64,000 nucleotides of DNA from Tenggerimyces sp963762635 (GCA_963762635.1 CAVXLQ010000012.1:734865-798864); one strand, 5' to 3'. Positions 8,336 through 17,099 are shown, counted from the first letter of the stretch. The notes: a model not told the origin generated them from the letters alone. Program-made: numbers and translations.

Positions 8336-8968
8336 ATGAGTACAGAGGACCCGGATCTGACCGCACGAGCGCGGATCCGAAACGCGGCCCTCGCGGAGTA
8401 CGCCGACCGAGGAAGCCGCGGCATGACGATCCGGGGAGTCGCCGAGAAGGCAGGTGTCTCCCCCGCACTCGTCCAACACCATTTCGGCACCAAGGAACGA
8501 CTGCGCGAGGAGTGCGACGACCACGTCATGCGGTACATCCGCGGCGAGGTCGCCTCAGGCATCGACGAGCGCAACATCGGCGACCCGCGGTACGTCGCCG
8601 CCGCGTACCAGAACGGCCCGCTCTACATGCGCTTTCTATCGCGCGCGCTCGTCGAGGGCTCTCCGGCGGCGGCGCGGACGTTCGACGAGATGGTCGACAT
8701 CACCGAGCACTACCTGAAGGAACACTCGGAGCTGGAGGATGCCGACTTCCGCGCCCAGGCAGCCGTCTTCGTGGCGATGAAGCTCGGCATCATCGTTCTG
8801 GGCAGCCACGTGTCGCGCGCGCTCGGTGCCGACCTCTACGACCTGAAGGCGTCGGCCCGTGTCGGCCGCGCCGGCCTGGACATCATCGCCCCGGAGTTCG
8901 TCGGCAGCGACATCGCCGACCTCGCTCGCACCGGTCTCAACCGCTATGAACATGGGGACCGCTCATGA
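8336..8968 (+). CDS. TetR-family regulator of the downstream ABC exporter
   Basis: The 210-residue protein carries a TetR helix-turn-helix (MTIRGVAEKAGVSPALVQHHFGTKERLREECDD, residues about 30-62). The ATG at 8336 is used; an in-frame ATG at 8318 would extend into the promoter, where the plus strand shows two TGTAC direct repeats (around 8300 and 8312) that could be operator half-sites. The stop codon overlaps the start of the ABC ATPase gene (ATGA), so regulator and exporter are translationally coupled. This is a common drug-resistance arrangement. Confidence 0.85.
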   Translation: MSTEDPDLTARARIRNAALAEYADRGSRGMTIRGVAEKAGVSPALVQHHFGTKERLREECDDHVMRYIRGEVASGIDERNIGDPRYVAAAYQNGPLYMRFLSRALVEGSPAAARTFDEMVDITEHYLKEHSELEDADFRAQAAVFVAMKLGIIVLGSHVSRALGADLYDLKASARVGRAGLDIIAPEFVGSDIADLARTGLNRYEHGDRS

Positions 8969-9870
8969 GCAATGCCATCGAAATCTCCAAGCTGGTCAAG
9001 ACATTCGGCCACACGCGCGCTCTCGACGAACTCGATCTCACGGTCCGTCAGGGCGAAGTGCACGGCTTCCTCGGGCCGAACGGCGCCGGGAAGACCACGA
9101 CGATCCGCGTTCTGCTCGGCCTGATCAAGGCGAACGGTGGCTCCGCCAAGCTGCTCGACGGCAACCCGTGGCAGGACGCGACCGAGCTGCACCGCCGGCT
9201 CGCGTACGTACCCGGCGACGTCACGCTGTGGCCGACGCTCACCGGCGGCGAGGTCGTCGACCTGCTCGGCAAGCTTCGCGGCGGCATCGATCCGCAACGG
9301 CGCAGGGAGCTCATCGACCGGTTCGAGCTCGACCCGCGGAAGAAGTGCCGCACGTACTCCAAGGGCAACCGGCAGAAGGTCGCGCTCGTCGCCGCCCTCG
9401 CGTCGAACGTCGAGCTGCTCATCCTCGACGAGCCGACCTCCGGCCTCGACCCGTTGATGGAGGCGGTGTTCAACGAGTGCGTGCAGGAGGAACGCCGCGC
9501 TGAGCGGACCGTCCTGCTGTCGAGCCACATCCTCTCCGAGGTCGAGACCCTCTGCGACCGGGTGAGCATCATCCGCGCCGGCCGTACGGTCGAGTCGGGG
9601 ACGCTTGAGGAGCTGCGGCACCTGACGCGTACGACGATCACCGCGGAGGTGCACGGCTCGATCGACGGGCTGTCCAGCATCGCCGGCGTGCACGAGCTCC
9701 GCATCGAGGGCGACCGCCTGCACTGCCAGGTCGATCCTCCGGCCCTCGCTCCCCTGCTGGCGAAGCTGTCCGCCGCCGGCGTCACTTCGATGACAAGTCA
9801 CCCACCCACGTTGGAAGAACTGTTCCTCCGTCACTACACGGAAGCGCCCGTCCTGGCAGGTGCGCGATGA
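8965..9870 (+). CDS. ABC transporter ATP-binding protein, drug-exporter type
   Basis: The 301-residue ATPase has Walker A GPNGAGKTT at 37-45, the signature YSKGNRQK at 131-138 (the variant usual in tetronasin/daunorubicin-type exporters), Walker B LLILDE at 151-156 followed by PTSGLDP, and the H-loop in SSHILSE. The C-terminal about 90 residues form the extension typical of these ATPases. Start and stop codons overlap the neighbouring genes, so tetR, ATPase and permease form one translation unit. Its role is to power export of an unidentified lipophilic compound by the next gene product. Confidence 0.92.
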   Translation: MSNAIEISKLVKTFGHTRALDELDLTVRQGEVHGFLGPNGAGKTTTIRVLLGLIKANGGSAKLLDGNPWQDATELHRRLAYVPGDVTLWPTLTGGEVVDLLGKLRGGIDPQRRRELIDRFELDPRKKCRTYSKGNRQKVALVAALASNVELLILDEPTSGLDPLMEAVFNECVQEERRAERTVLLSSHILSEVETLCDRVSIIRAGRTVESGTLEELRHLTRTTITAEVHGSIDGLSSIAGVHELRIEGDRLHCQVDPPALAPLLAKLSAAGVTSMTSHPPTLEELFLRHYTEAPVLAGAR

Positions 9871-11426
9871 CTGGTACCGGTGCCCTTGTCAAGCTCATCT
9901 TGCGGCGCGACCGGATCATCTTGCCGGTCTGGATTCTGCTCACCGTCATGCTGCCGATCGGCGTCGCCAACAGCACGAGCGGCCTGTACCCGGACGCGTC
10001 GGCGATGCAGGCGTTCGCCGAGCAGGCGAACGGCAACCCGGCGCAGCTCGCGACCCGCGGCCTGATCTACGCGGCGAGCGTCGGCGGTCTGACGGCGTGG
10101 ACGATCGGCTCGTCGGCGATGCTGATCAGCGGGTTGATCAGCTTGCTGCTCGTCATCCGGCATACGCGCGTCGAGGAGGAGAACGGGCGGCGCGAGCTGC
10201 TCGGCTCCACGGTGGTCGGTCGGCACGCTCCCCTGGCCGCGGCGCTGATCGTCGTCATCGGCGCCAACCTGGTGATCGGTGTGCTGGCCGCGCTCGGACT
10301 GACCGGGGTCGGGCTGCCTGCCGCGGGCTCGTTCGTGCTCGGGTTGTCGTTGGCGTTCGGCGGCATCATGTTTGCCGGCGCCGCGGCGATCACCACCCAG
10401 CTGTCGGCGAACGCGGCGACCTGTCGCGTGCTGACGTTCGCGGGCGGTGCCGTGTTCTTCGTCCTCCGCGGTGTCGCCGATGTGGGCGGCGCATCGACCT
10501 CGTGGCTGGCCTGGCTGTCGCCGTTCGGTTGGATCCGGCTGACCCGTGCGTTCGCCGGCGAGCACTGGCTGGTCTTCGTTCTGATGATCGCTCTTACCGC
10601 GTTGCTGGTCGCTGTCGGCTTCGTGCTGGAGTCGCGCCGCGACGTGGCGTCGGGAGTGCTCGCCGAGAAGCTCGGGCCTTCGACGGGAACGATGGCGAGC
10701 CCGTTCGCCCTCGCGTGGCGGCTGCATCGCAACGCGCTCGTGGGGTGGAGCGTCGGATTCCTGTTGCTGGGATTGCTTCTCGGGTTCGCGGCGAAGGGTC
10801 TGGACGCGCAGCTGGACACGCCTCAGTTCCGGGCTTTCGCCGAGGCGATCGGTGGGACCGGGGTGAAGCTGTCCGAGGCGTTCTTCGCGTTCATGATCTA
10901 CGTGCTGAGCCAGCTGATCACCGGCGTGGCGATCATCGCGGCGCTGCGGATGCGCACCGAGGAGGTCTCGGGACGCGCCGACCCCCTGCTGACCGCGCCG
11001 GTGTCGCGGGTCGCCTGGGCCGGTAGCCATCTGCTGATGGCTGTGGTGAGCCCGGCGATTGTCCTTCTGGCGTTGGGAATTGGCGGCGGCCTGTCGACCG
11101 GCGACCTCGGCCGGGTGGTGCTCGCGTCGGTCGCGTACCTGCCGGCAACGTGGGTGCTGGTCGGTATCGCCGTACTGCTCTTCGGCCTGGCGCCGCGGAT
11201 CGCGGTGGCGGTGACGTGGACGGCGCTCGGGTTGTTCCTCTTCGTCGACCTGCTGGCGGAGTTCCGGGTGGTCACGAACGCGACGTTCCTGTCGCCGTAC
11301 GTCCCGGTGCCGGACGTGCTGGTGCGGAGCTCCGACTCGCCGTTCGGCCTGGTCTGGCTGACCGCTCTGGCCGTCGGGCTCGTCGCCCTGGGCTTCGCGG
11401 GCTGGCGGCGGCGGGACGTGGGCTAG
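9867..11426 (+). CDS. ABC-2 type exporter permease (tetronasin/TnrB-like)
   Basis: The 519-residue membrane protein has about twelve transmembrane segments arranged as two similar halves (the second starts near residue 285 with ALAWRLHRNALVGWSVGFLLLG, mirroring LILRRDRIILPVWILL at the N-terminus). Such fused permeases act as single-chain exporters with a homodimeric ATPase. The conserved loop after the second helix, with VIRHTRVEEENGRRELL, has its counterpart MRTEEVSGRADPLLTAPV in the second half. It overlaps the ATPase gene by ATGA and the convergent VOC gene by 4 bp. Confidence 0.88.
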   Translation: MTGTGALVKLILRRDRIILPVWILLTVMLPIGVANSTSGLYPDASAMQAFAEQANGNPAQLATRGLIYAASVGGLTAWTIGSSAMLISGLISLLLVIRHTRVEEENGRRELLGSTVVGRHAPLAAALIVVIGANLVIGVLAALGLTGVGLPAAGSFVLGLSLAFGGIMFAGAAAITTQLSANAATCRVLTFAGGAVFFVLRGVADVGGASTSWLAWLSPFGWIRLTRAFAGEHWLVFVLMIALTALLVAVGFVLESRRDVASGVLAEKLGPSTGTMASPFALAWRLHRNALVGWSVGFLLLGLLLGFAAKGLDAQLDTPQFRAFAEAIGGTGVKLSEAFFAFMIYVLSQLITGVAIIAALRMRTEEVSGRADPLLTAPVSRVAWAGSHLLMAVVSPAIVLLALGIGGGLSTGDLGRVVLASVAYLPATWVLVGIAVLLFGLAPRIAVAVTWTALGLFLFVDLLAEFRVVTNATFLSPYVPVPDVLVRSSDSPFGLVWLTALAVGLVALGFAGWRRRDVG

Positions 11427-11857
11427 CTCTTCGTCCGCTGGCTGAACATCCAGCGCTGACCCTCGAGGTCGGCCGCGCGGTAGAGGACCCCATGACCGGT
11501 GTCCTCTACCGCGGACAGGATCGTGGCCCCGGCCGCCTTGGCGTTGTCGAAGTGCTGGTGGACGTCGTCGACCTGGAGGTAGACGCCGTTGATGATGTAC
11601 GGGGTGTTCTGCCAGTCGCGGGCTCGGTCGCAGTTTTCCGCATGATGCTTGGGACTTTCGTACCCATTGAGCCCGCTGGCGAGGAACACGACGCCCCCGT
11701 CACCGACGTTCAGCTCCGCATGCCCAATGGTGCCGTCGTCGTTCTGCAGCCGGTAGCGCTCGGTGAACCCGAACGCCTTGGTGAGGAAGTCGATCGCCGC
11801 CGCGCCGTCCTCGTACATGAGGAACGGCACCACCGTGGGAGTCTCGTACTCAGTCAT
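11423..11857 (-). CDS. VOC-family (glyoxalase/bleomycin-resistance-like) protein
   Basis: This 144-residue protein has the PhnB/VOC pattern: VVPFLMYEDGAAAIDFLTKAFGF at the start, GTIGHAELNVGDG in the middle, then YLQVDDVHQHFDNAKAAGA and DLEGQRWMFSQR at the end, corresponding to two beta-alpha-beta-beta-beta units. The family includes dioxygenases, epimerases and resistance proteins; neither metal use nor substrate can be read here. A perfect 7-bp inverted repeat lies just upstream of its start and may regulate it. Confidence 0.8.
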   Translation of the reverse strand: MTEYETPTVVPFLMYEDGAAAIDFLTKAFGFTERYRLQNDDGTIGHAELNVGDGGVVFLASGLNGYESPKHHAENCDRARDWQNTPYIINGVYLQVDDVHQHFDNAKAAGATILSAVEDTGHGVLYRAADLEGQRWMFSQRTKS

Positions 11858-11870
11858 GGCGCTAGCGTGC

Positions 11871-11898
11871 CAGTAGTTGCGTGATCTGGCAACTATTG
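11871..11898. promoter_or_regulatory. inverted repeat upstream of the VOC gene
   Basis: TAGTTGC at 11874-11880 and GCAACTA at 11889-11895 form a perfect 7-bp inverted repeat with an 8-bp spacer. Two of the next three flanking pairs also match. It ends 13 bp before the VOC start, a suitable place for an operator; no regulator gene is adjacent. Confidence 0.4.
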
Positions 11899-11924
11899 CA
11901 TCGGCGTGACACCACTCCGGACGG

Positions 11925-12860
11925 TTAGCCGGGGCAGGGGTCGAGGGTGAGGGACTCGGTGGTGGGGGCGACGTGGAGGCCGGGTTCGGGGCCTCCTAGC
12001 AGGGTGTAGAGGGTCGGGCCGACCGCTACGAGGCCCAGGCCGTGGCGGGGCGAGCGCATGGGGGCGAGGGTGGTCCAGGTGGACGTTGTGGGGTTGAAGG
12101 CTTCGACTTGTGAGAACGTTCCCAGTCCGCCCTCGCCGCCCGCTGCGACGATGTGGCCGGCGCAGCTGGCCACGGCGGCGAGACCGCCTCGCGCGGTCGG
12201 CAACGGCGGGAGGGCGGTCCAGCGGTTCGTCAGCGGGTCGTACGACTCGAAGGCGGTGAGCCCGTCAGGGAACGCCGTCCGCCCACCCACGGTGTAGACC
12301 CTGCCGCCGGCCGCTGCTCCGCCGAGGTGCTCGCGGCGTGTCGGTGGGCCCGGCAAAGACGACCAGCGGTCGGCAGCGACGTCGTAGACCAACATCTCCG
12401 CAGCCAGTCCGCCCGGACCGATCCCGCCGGCCACGTACACCGATCCGTCGAGCGCCACAGCGGCGCCCGCGGCCCGTCCGGAGGGCAGCGGCGCGACCGC
12501 CTCCCACGACGACCCGACGAGCCGGTACGCCCCGGTGCTCGGCGCGTCATCGGACAGATATCCGCCGAAGACGTAGACAGTTCCGCCAGCCGACGAAGCC
12601 ATCGCGTGGTTCACGGCGACCGGAAGTGAAGGTCCCGCCGACCACCGACCCGACGACGTGTCGAAGACCTCGACGACAGCGACCGTCGCACCACCGGCCA
12701 CGAACCCGCCCGCCACCACGATCCGCGACCCGACGGCCGCCGCGGCCACCTCCGTACGCGGAGTCGGAGCCGACGCCAACGAGTCCCAGTCGGAAGAGGA
12801 AGCCGGCGACGTGCACCCAGCGCACAGCAGCAGCAGAACCAGAGCCGCGCGCACCCACAC
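11925..12860 (-). CDS. Kelch-repeat lipoprotein
   Basis: A short signal peptide ends in the lipobox LLCAGC, so the 311-residue protein should be anchored to the outer face of the membrane. The rest consists of Kelch units: each has a hydrophobic strand, a double glycine (VVAGGF, VYVFGGY, VYVAGGI, VYTVGGR, IVAAGGE) and a W six to eight residues after a conserved D/Y (DTSSGRWS, DVAADRWSSL, DPLTNRWTAL, NPTTSTWTTL), giving five to six blades of a beta-propeller. It starts 7 bp after the SnoaL-like gene, so the two are probably one operon. Function unknown. Confidence 0.8.
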   Translation of the reverse strand: MWVRAALVLLLLCAGCTSPASSSDWDSLASAPTPRTEVAAAAVGSRIVVAGGFVAGGATVAVVEVFDTSSGRWSAGPSLPVAVNHAMASSAGGTVYVFGGYLSDDAPSTGAYRLVGSSWEAVAPLPSGRAAGAAVALDGSVYVAGGIGPGGLAAEMLVYDVAADRWSSLPGPPTRREHLGGAAAGGRVYTVGGRTAFPDGLTAFESYDPLTNRWTALPPLPTARGGLAAVASCAGHIVAAGGEGGLGTFSQVEAFNPTTSTWTTLAPMRSPRHGLGLVAVGPTLYTLLGGPEPGLHVAPTTESLTLDPCPG

Positions 12861-12867
12861 AAGCCCA

Positions 12868-13269
12868 CTATGACGCCGCGGCCATCGCCTCCGCCATCGC
12901 CAGCGGGTTCTGGTACTCCCGGCAGAGCACGATCTGCTCGTCCCGCACCCGCAGCACCATCACGAACGGCGCCGACAGTTGACGACCGCTCTCGAGATGC
13001 GTCGCGACCACCTCGTACTCAGCGATAGCCACCTCCGGATCGAGCGTCTCGTGCACGACCACGTTCCGGAACTCGTCGAACCGCACCGGCAAAGCGGACC
13101 GGGACGGTACGGCGAACGCCAGGAACTCCTCCCGCCCCACGATCCGCTTCGGCCCACCCGGCGCGAACGGCCATTCGACGACGACGTCCTCCGCGATGTT
13201 CTCCGAGCCGGACTCCCCCGACAGCATGGTCTCCTGGAAACGGGCAAAGGCCTCACGAGGTCCCCACAT
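12868..13269 (-). CDS. nuclear transport factor 2/SnoaL-like protein
   Basis: The 133-residue protein has the compact NTF2-like pattern: N-terminal helix FARFQETML, ENIAEDVVVEWPFAPGG, RIVGREEFLAF, then beta strands AIAEYEVVATHLESGRQLSAPFVMVLRV and a final REYQNPLAMAEAM. Such proteins act as polyketide cyclases, isomerases or binding modules. It diverges from a TetR gene across a 75-bp gap with a direct repeat, suggesting control by that repressor, and leads into the Kelch lipoprotein gene. Confidence 0.75.
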   Translation of the reverse strand: MWGPREAFARFQETMLSGESGSENIAEDVVVEWPFAPGGPKRIVGREEFLAFAVPSRSALPVRFDEFRNVVVHETLDPEVAIAEYEVVATHLESGRQLSAPFVMVLRVRDEQIVLCREYQNPLAMAEAMAAAS

Positions 13270-13289
13270 GACAGGTCGATCCTTTCGCT

Positions 13290-13336
13290 CAACGGGTGTA
13301 GAGCAAAAGCTAGCACCTCAGTCAACAGTTGTAGAG
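13290..13336. promoter_or_regulatory. direct-repeat operator candidate
   Basis: CAACGGGTGTAGAG at 13290-13303 is repeated as CAACAGTTGTAGAG at 13323-13336. The centres are 33 bp apart, three helical turns, so both copies face the same side of the DNA. They lie between the divergent SnoaL-like and TetR starts. Confidence 0.5.
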
Positions 13337-13344
13337 TGAGCCGT

Positions 13345-13938
13345 ATGAACACCAGGGTGGAACGGCGCGAGCAGACCAGGCAACGGATCCTCGACGCGGC
13401 ACGGTCGCAGTTCGCCGAGGTCGGCTATGACCGCGCCACGATCCGCGCGGTCGCCAAGCAGGCCGAGGTCGACCCGGCCCTCGTCATGCAGCACTTCGGC
13501 AGCAAGGACGAACTGTTCAAGCAGGCCACGAAGATCCCCGAGCAAGACCTCCCCGACGACCCCGACGAGCTGGTCGAGCTCTGCCTCGACCTCGTCGGCG
13601 CCAAGCTCAGCGACGGTCAGCAGGACGCGGCGATGTCCTTGCTCCGCTCGATGTTCACCCACCCCGACGCGACCGACCAGCTACGCGACCAGACCAACGC
13701 GCAGATCGCCAAGTTCGCCAAGGTCGCCCGCGGCAGGAACGCCGAGCTGAGGGGTGCGATCCTGCTCAGCGCCCTGCTCGGCATCTCGATCGGCCGCAAC
13801 CTCCTCCGGCTGAACGGCCTCGACGACGCCACCGGCAAGGAGCTGACCAAGGCGATCCGCGGAACGGTCGAAGGACTCGTCAGCCCGCCGGGATCGCCAG
13901 CTCGAAGCGGCACCCCTCGCCGACGTTCCGCACCGTGA
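13345..13938 (+). CDS. TetR-family regulator
   Basis: The 197-residue protein has a clear TetR domain: RREQTRQRILDAARSQFAEVGYD, ATIRAVAKQAEVDPALVMQHFGSKDELF (about residues 8-55). The C-terminal domain contains SLLRSMFTHPDATDQLRDQ and a final low-complexity tail (PPGSPARSGTPRRRSAP) that overlaps the convergent histidine kinase gene by 59 bp. That tail may reflect loss of an earlier stop. The likely target is the divergent SnoaL-like/Kelch operon. Confidence 0.85.
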   Translation: MNTRVERREQTRQRILDAARSQFAEVGYDRATIRAVAKQAEVDPALVMQHFGSKDELFKQATKIPEQDLPDDPDELVELCLDLVGAKLSDGQQDAAMSLLRSMFTHPDATDQLRDQTNAQIAKFAKVARGRNAELRGAILLSALLGISIGRNLLRLNGLDDATGKELTKAIRGTVEGLVSPPGSPARSGTPRRRSAP

Positions 13939-14995
13939 CCGAGCCGTGGTGGGCCTCGGCCACACCACGGACGATCGCCAAGCCCAACCCCGCGCCGGTG
14001 TCGTCGCCCGGCGTACGGGCATCGGTCCCCCGCCAGGCCACGTCGAACACCCGCGGCAGATCGGCCTCGGGGATGCCGCCGCACGCGTCGGTGACCGCGA
14101 GGATCGCCTGCCCGTCCCGCGTCCCCGCCTCGACCACGACAGCGCCGGACGACGGCGTGTGGCGGATGGCGTTCCCGACCAGGTTCGACAACGCGCGCAC
14201 CAGCTCCCGCGCGTCGGCCCGCACCCCGCGAGGAACGGACGCGGCCCGCCCCGACAAGAGCACGCCCTTCGCCTCGGCCAACGGTGTAGCGGCAGCCAGA
14301 GCGTCGCTCACCAAGTCGGAAAGCGACACCTCCTCCAGCGTCAGCTGCAAAGCCCCAGCATGGATGCGGGACAGCTCGAACAGGTCGTCCACCATCCGCG
14401 CCAGCCGGTCGACCTCGACCCGGATCTGCCGGTGGAACCGCGCCGGATCCGGCGCGACGCCGTCCTCCAAGGCCTCCGCCATCGCCCGCAGCCCGGCCAG
14501 AGGCGAACGCAGATCGTGTGACACCCAAGCGACCAGCTCGCGCCGCGAAGTCTCCAACGCCCGTTCGCGGTCCCGCGCCTCCGCGAGCTTCTGGCTCGCC
14601 GACTCCAGTTCCTTCGACAACGCCGCCAGCTCGGCCGTCGCCGGCGCCGGAGGCGGTACGTAGTGACCGTCGACTCCGAGGGTCCGCGCCCCAGCGGCGA
14701 GCGCCTGACTCCCCCGCACCACCTGCCCAGCGAGCAGCAGCGCGAGGACGAGGCTCACCACGCCAGCGGCAATGGTCACGACGATCGTCACGTAGAAGTC
14801 GTGGCTGCTGAGAAACATCGCCTGCGCCGTTCCGAGAAGCCCCGCGACGAAGGCCAACACAGCGACGATCGCCACGGCGACGAACGCCTGCCGCACCGAC
14901 GTACGCCGCAGCACGCGGATCGCCAACAGGCCAAGCAGTCCCACGACGCCGCTGCACGCAGCGGCGATCGCGATGATCGCGAGCGTGTCCCTCAC
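13880..14995 (-). CDS. two-component sensor histidine kinase
   Basis: The kinase starts at a GTG overlapping the response-regulator stop (GTGA). Its 371 residues comprise four hydrophobic N-terminal segments (to about residue 95), a linker, a dimerisation/phosphoacceptor domain with the H-box VSHDLRSP and an ATPase domain with N-box NLVGNAIRHTP, G1 VTDACGGIPEADLPRVFD and G2 GAGLGLAIVRGVAEAHHGS. Almost no extracellular domain is present, so it probably senses a membrane-associated signal. It acts with the adjacent OmpR-type regulator. Confidence 0.88.
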   Translation of the reverse strand: MRDTLAIIAIAAACSGVVGLLGLLAIRVLRRTSVRQAFVAVAIVAVLAFVAGLLGTAQAMFLSSHDFYVTIVVTIAAGVVSLVLALLLAGQVVRGSQALAAGARTLGVDGHYVPPPAPATAELAALSKELESASQKLAEARDRERALETSRRELVAWVSHDLRSPLAGLRAMAEALEDGVAPDPARFHRQIRVEVDRLARMVDDLFELSRIHAGALQLTLEEVSLSDLVSDALAAATPLAEAKGVLLSGRAASVPRGVRADARELVRALSNLVGNAIRHTPSSGAVVVEAGTRDGQAILAVTDACGGIPEADLPRVFDVAWRGTDARTPGDDTGAGLGLAIVRGVAEAHHGSVTVRNVGEGCRFELAIPAG

Positions 14996-15699
14996 GACGC
15001 CGGCTCCATCGCGCCCCACCGGTAGCCGACGCCCCACACCGTGAGCAGCCGCGCCGGCTCGGCCGGGTTGTCCTCGACCTTCTCCCGCAGCCGCCGCACG
15101 TGCACGGTGACGGTCGAATGGTCGCCGAACGTCCAGCCCCACACGCGTTTAAGCAGCTCCGAACGGCTGAACGCCTGCCCCGGATGCGCCAGCAGGAACG
15201 CGAGCAGATCGAACTCTCGTACGGTCAGCGCCAACTCCTCGCCACGAAGGGTCGCACGATGCGCGCGCACATCCAGCTCGAGATCGCCGTCGCGGAGCAT
15301 GATGTCGTCGACCGGTTCGGTGGCGGCAACGCCGCGGCGCAGCACCGAACGCACCCGCAACACCAGCTCGCGCGGGCTGAACGGCTTCGTCACATAGTCG
15401 TCCGCGCCGAGCTCGAGGCCGGCGATCCGGTCGTCCTCCGAGCTCAACGCCGTCAGCATGATCACCGGCACGGGCCCCTTCGACCGCAGCCGCCGGCATA
15501 CCTCGAGCCCGTCCACACCGGGCAGCATCAGGTCGAGTACGACGAGATCCGGCCACTGCTCGGCGGCGAGCCGGAGCGCGGTCTCGCCGTCCGCGGCGTG
15601 CGTCGGAGCGAACCCGGCGTTGCGCAGGTACGTCACCACGACCTCGGCGACCGTCACGTCGTCTTCCACGACGAGGACCAGCGGTGGATCGGAGCTCAT
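14992..15699 (-). CDS. OmpR-family response regulator
   Basis: The 235-residue protein has a receiver domain with acidic pair E12-D13/D14, phosphoacceptor Asp56 in VVLDLMLP and Lys105 in VTKPFSPREL, followed by a winged-helix domain (LTVREFDLLAFLLAHPGQAFSR, then VTVHVRRLREKVEDNP, and TVWGVGYRW at the end). It is the first gene of a two-gene operon with the sensor kinase. The regulon is not deducible. Confidence 0.92.
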   Translation of the reverse strand: MSSDPPLVLVVEDDVTVAEVVVTYLRNAGFAPTHAADGETALRLAAEQWPDLVVLDLMLPGVDGLEVCRRLRSKGPVPVIMLTALSSEDDRIAGLELGADDYVTKPFSPRELVLRVRSVLRRGVAATEPVDDIMLRDGDLELDVRAHRATLRGEELALTVREFDLLAFLLAHPGQAFSRSELLKRVWGWTFGDHSTVTVHVRRLREKVEDNPAEPARLLTVWGVGYRWGAMEPAS

Positions 15700-15930
15700 G
15701 CGCCGAGTCTAGGAACAATCCGGCACCCCGCGACCGCGCCAGCCCAGCCGAACGCGCGGCCGTCACCGATCCGTAAGGCGATCACAGCGCGCACCTCGCG
15801 GATTCGGCTAGCGTCACCGCTACGTAGGGGCGATCCCGGACGGAAAGGCTGAGGCATTGCACTTCAGACGGACCGAAGATCGGCCATTCGGCCGATGAGC
15901 GGGCACCCGTACTGGCGTGAGGCTGAGCGC

Positions 15931-16995
15931 ATGAGCACATCCGTGACGCTTCCGACCATCCCCCGCCAGGCGTCGCCGTTCCTACCCGGCAGCAGCCCGC
16001 TCAAGGTGCTCGGCGCCAGCATCCCCGGTGTCTCCGACGGCCTCGACCTGGTCGAGACCACGATGCACCGGCTGGCCACCTCGTCCACCGTTCCCGACGT
16101 GAACGACGTCGCGCTGCGCATCGTCAGCGCCGGCGGGAAGCGGCTGCGGTCGGTCCTCGCGCTGTCGAGCGCGCTCGCGTGGGGTGGCACCGTCACCGAC
16201 GAGCTGGTCACGGCCGCCGCCTGCATCGAGCTGCTGCACGCCGGCTCGCTCGTGCACGACGACCTGCTCGACGACGCCGAGGAGCGCCGCGGCGTACGGA
16301 CGATCAACGCCGAGTGGGGTACGGGGCACGCGGTGATGATCGGCGACTTCATCATCGTGCGGGCGTCGCAGGCGGCGATGGTGTCGCTGCGGCAACCGAT
16401 CTCGGACGAGCTCGCCTCGGCGGCTGTGGACCTCGTCGACGGGCAGTTCCTGGAGATGCAGGACGCGTACCTGCTCGGCCGGACCCGGGACAACGCCCGG
16501 CGGTCGGTCGCGTTGAAGACCGGTGCCCTGTTCCGGGCGTCGTGCGCGGTGGGTGCGCGCTGTGTCGGCGCCGGCGACGGCGGGGTCGCTCGGATGCGCG
16601 AGTTCGGAACGAAGTTCGGGGTGCTGTTCCAGATCCTCGACGACCTGCTGGATCTGGCCGGGAGTCCGGAGACGATCGGCAAGCCGGTAGGGAACGACCT
16701 GCGCCAGGGGGTCTACACACTGCCGTTGCTGGGTGTGCTGGAAGATCGCCGGCTGGCTGGCGTACGGGCGCTGCTGCGCGAACGGCCGCGAGAGCTGACC
16801 GACGCCGACGTGGCGGAGATCCTGGCGGCCGTACGGTCGACGGACCTGGTCGAACGGACGCTCACCCACTGCCGCGCCCTCGCCGAAGATGCCACGCTCG
16901 CCCTGCCGCCGCTGGCGTCGGAGGAGATCGGCGACATCCTGCGTACGCTGCCCGTCTCCTACGTCGACTGGGCCGAGTCCGTCCTCGCCCACTGA
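15931..16995 (+). CDS. polyprenyl diphosphate synthase
   Basis: This trans-prenyltransferase extends allylic diphosphates with isopentenyl diphosphate; in actinobacteria this type usually makes the menaquinone side chain. Conserved are GGKRLRSVL, the first Asp-rich motif in LVHDDLLDDAEERRG, GDFIIVRA, the KTGALFRASC segment and the second Asp-rich motif FQILDDLLDL, then GNDLRQGVYTLPLL. The ATG at 15931 gives 354 residues; an in-frame ATG at 15895 would add 12 atypical residues. It stands alone, and a large inverted repeat follows it. Confidence 0.88.
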   Translation: MSTSVTLPTIPRQASPFLPGSSPLKVLGASIPGVSDGLDLVETTMHRLATSSTVPDVNDVALRIVSAGGKRLRSVLALSSALAWGGTVTDELVTAAACIELLHAGSLVHDDLLDDAEERRGVRTINAEWGTGHAVMIGDFIIVRASQAAMVSLRQPISDELASAAVDLVDGQFLEMQDAYLLGRTRDNARRSVALKTGALFRASCAVGARCVGAGDGGVARMREFGTKFGVLFQILDDLLDLAGSPETIGKPVGNDLRQGVYTLPLLGVLEDRRLAGVRALLRERPRELTDADVAEILAAVRSTDLVERTLTHCRALAEDATLALPPLASEEIGDILRTLPVSYVDWAESVLAH

Positions 16996-17009
16996 ACCGA
17001 CCCCGAGCG

Positions 17010-17084
17010 GTGATCATGAGCGTGATCATGAAGCCGTAGCGGCGTATACGACCGGTACGGCTTCATGATCAGCATCATGATCAC
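17010..17084. repeat. large inverted repeat, copy A of a dispersed hairpin family
   Basis: Two 29-bp arms (17010-17038 and 17056-17084) are complementary except for about three positions and enclose a 17-bp loop. Each arm holds two TGATCA palindromes, as GTGATCATG followed by TGATCATGAAGCCGTA. The loop contains GGCGTAT. A related perfect copy lies at 28559-28633. Copy A sits between two convergent genes, where it could act as a bidirectional terminator. Confidence 0.85.
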
Positions 17085-17099
17085 GGCGTGGGGCGGTGG

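Noticed and set aside
9355..9380. Unusual ABC signature YSKGNRQK in place of LSGGQ
   Set aside because: This variant is normal for tetronasin/daunorubicin-type exporter ATPases, so it is not a defect.
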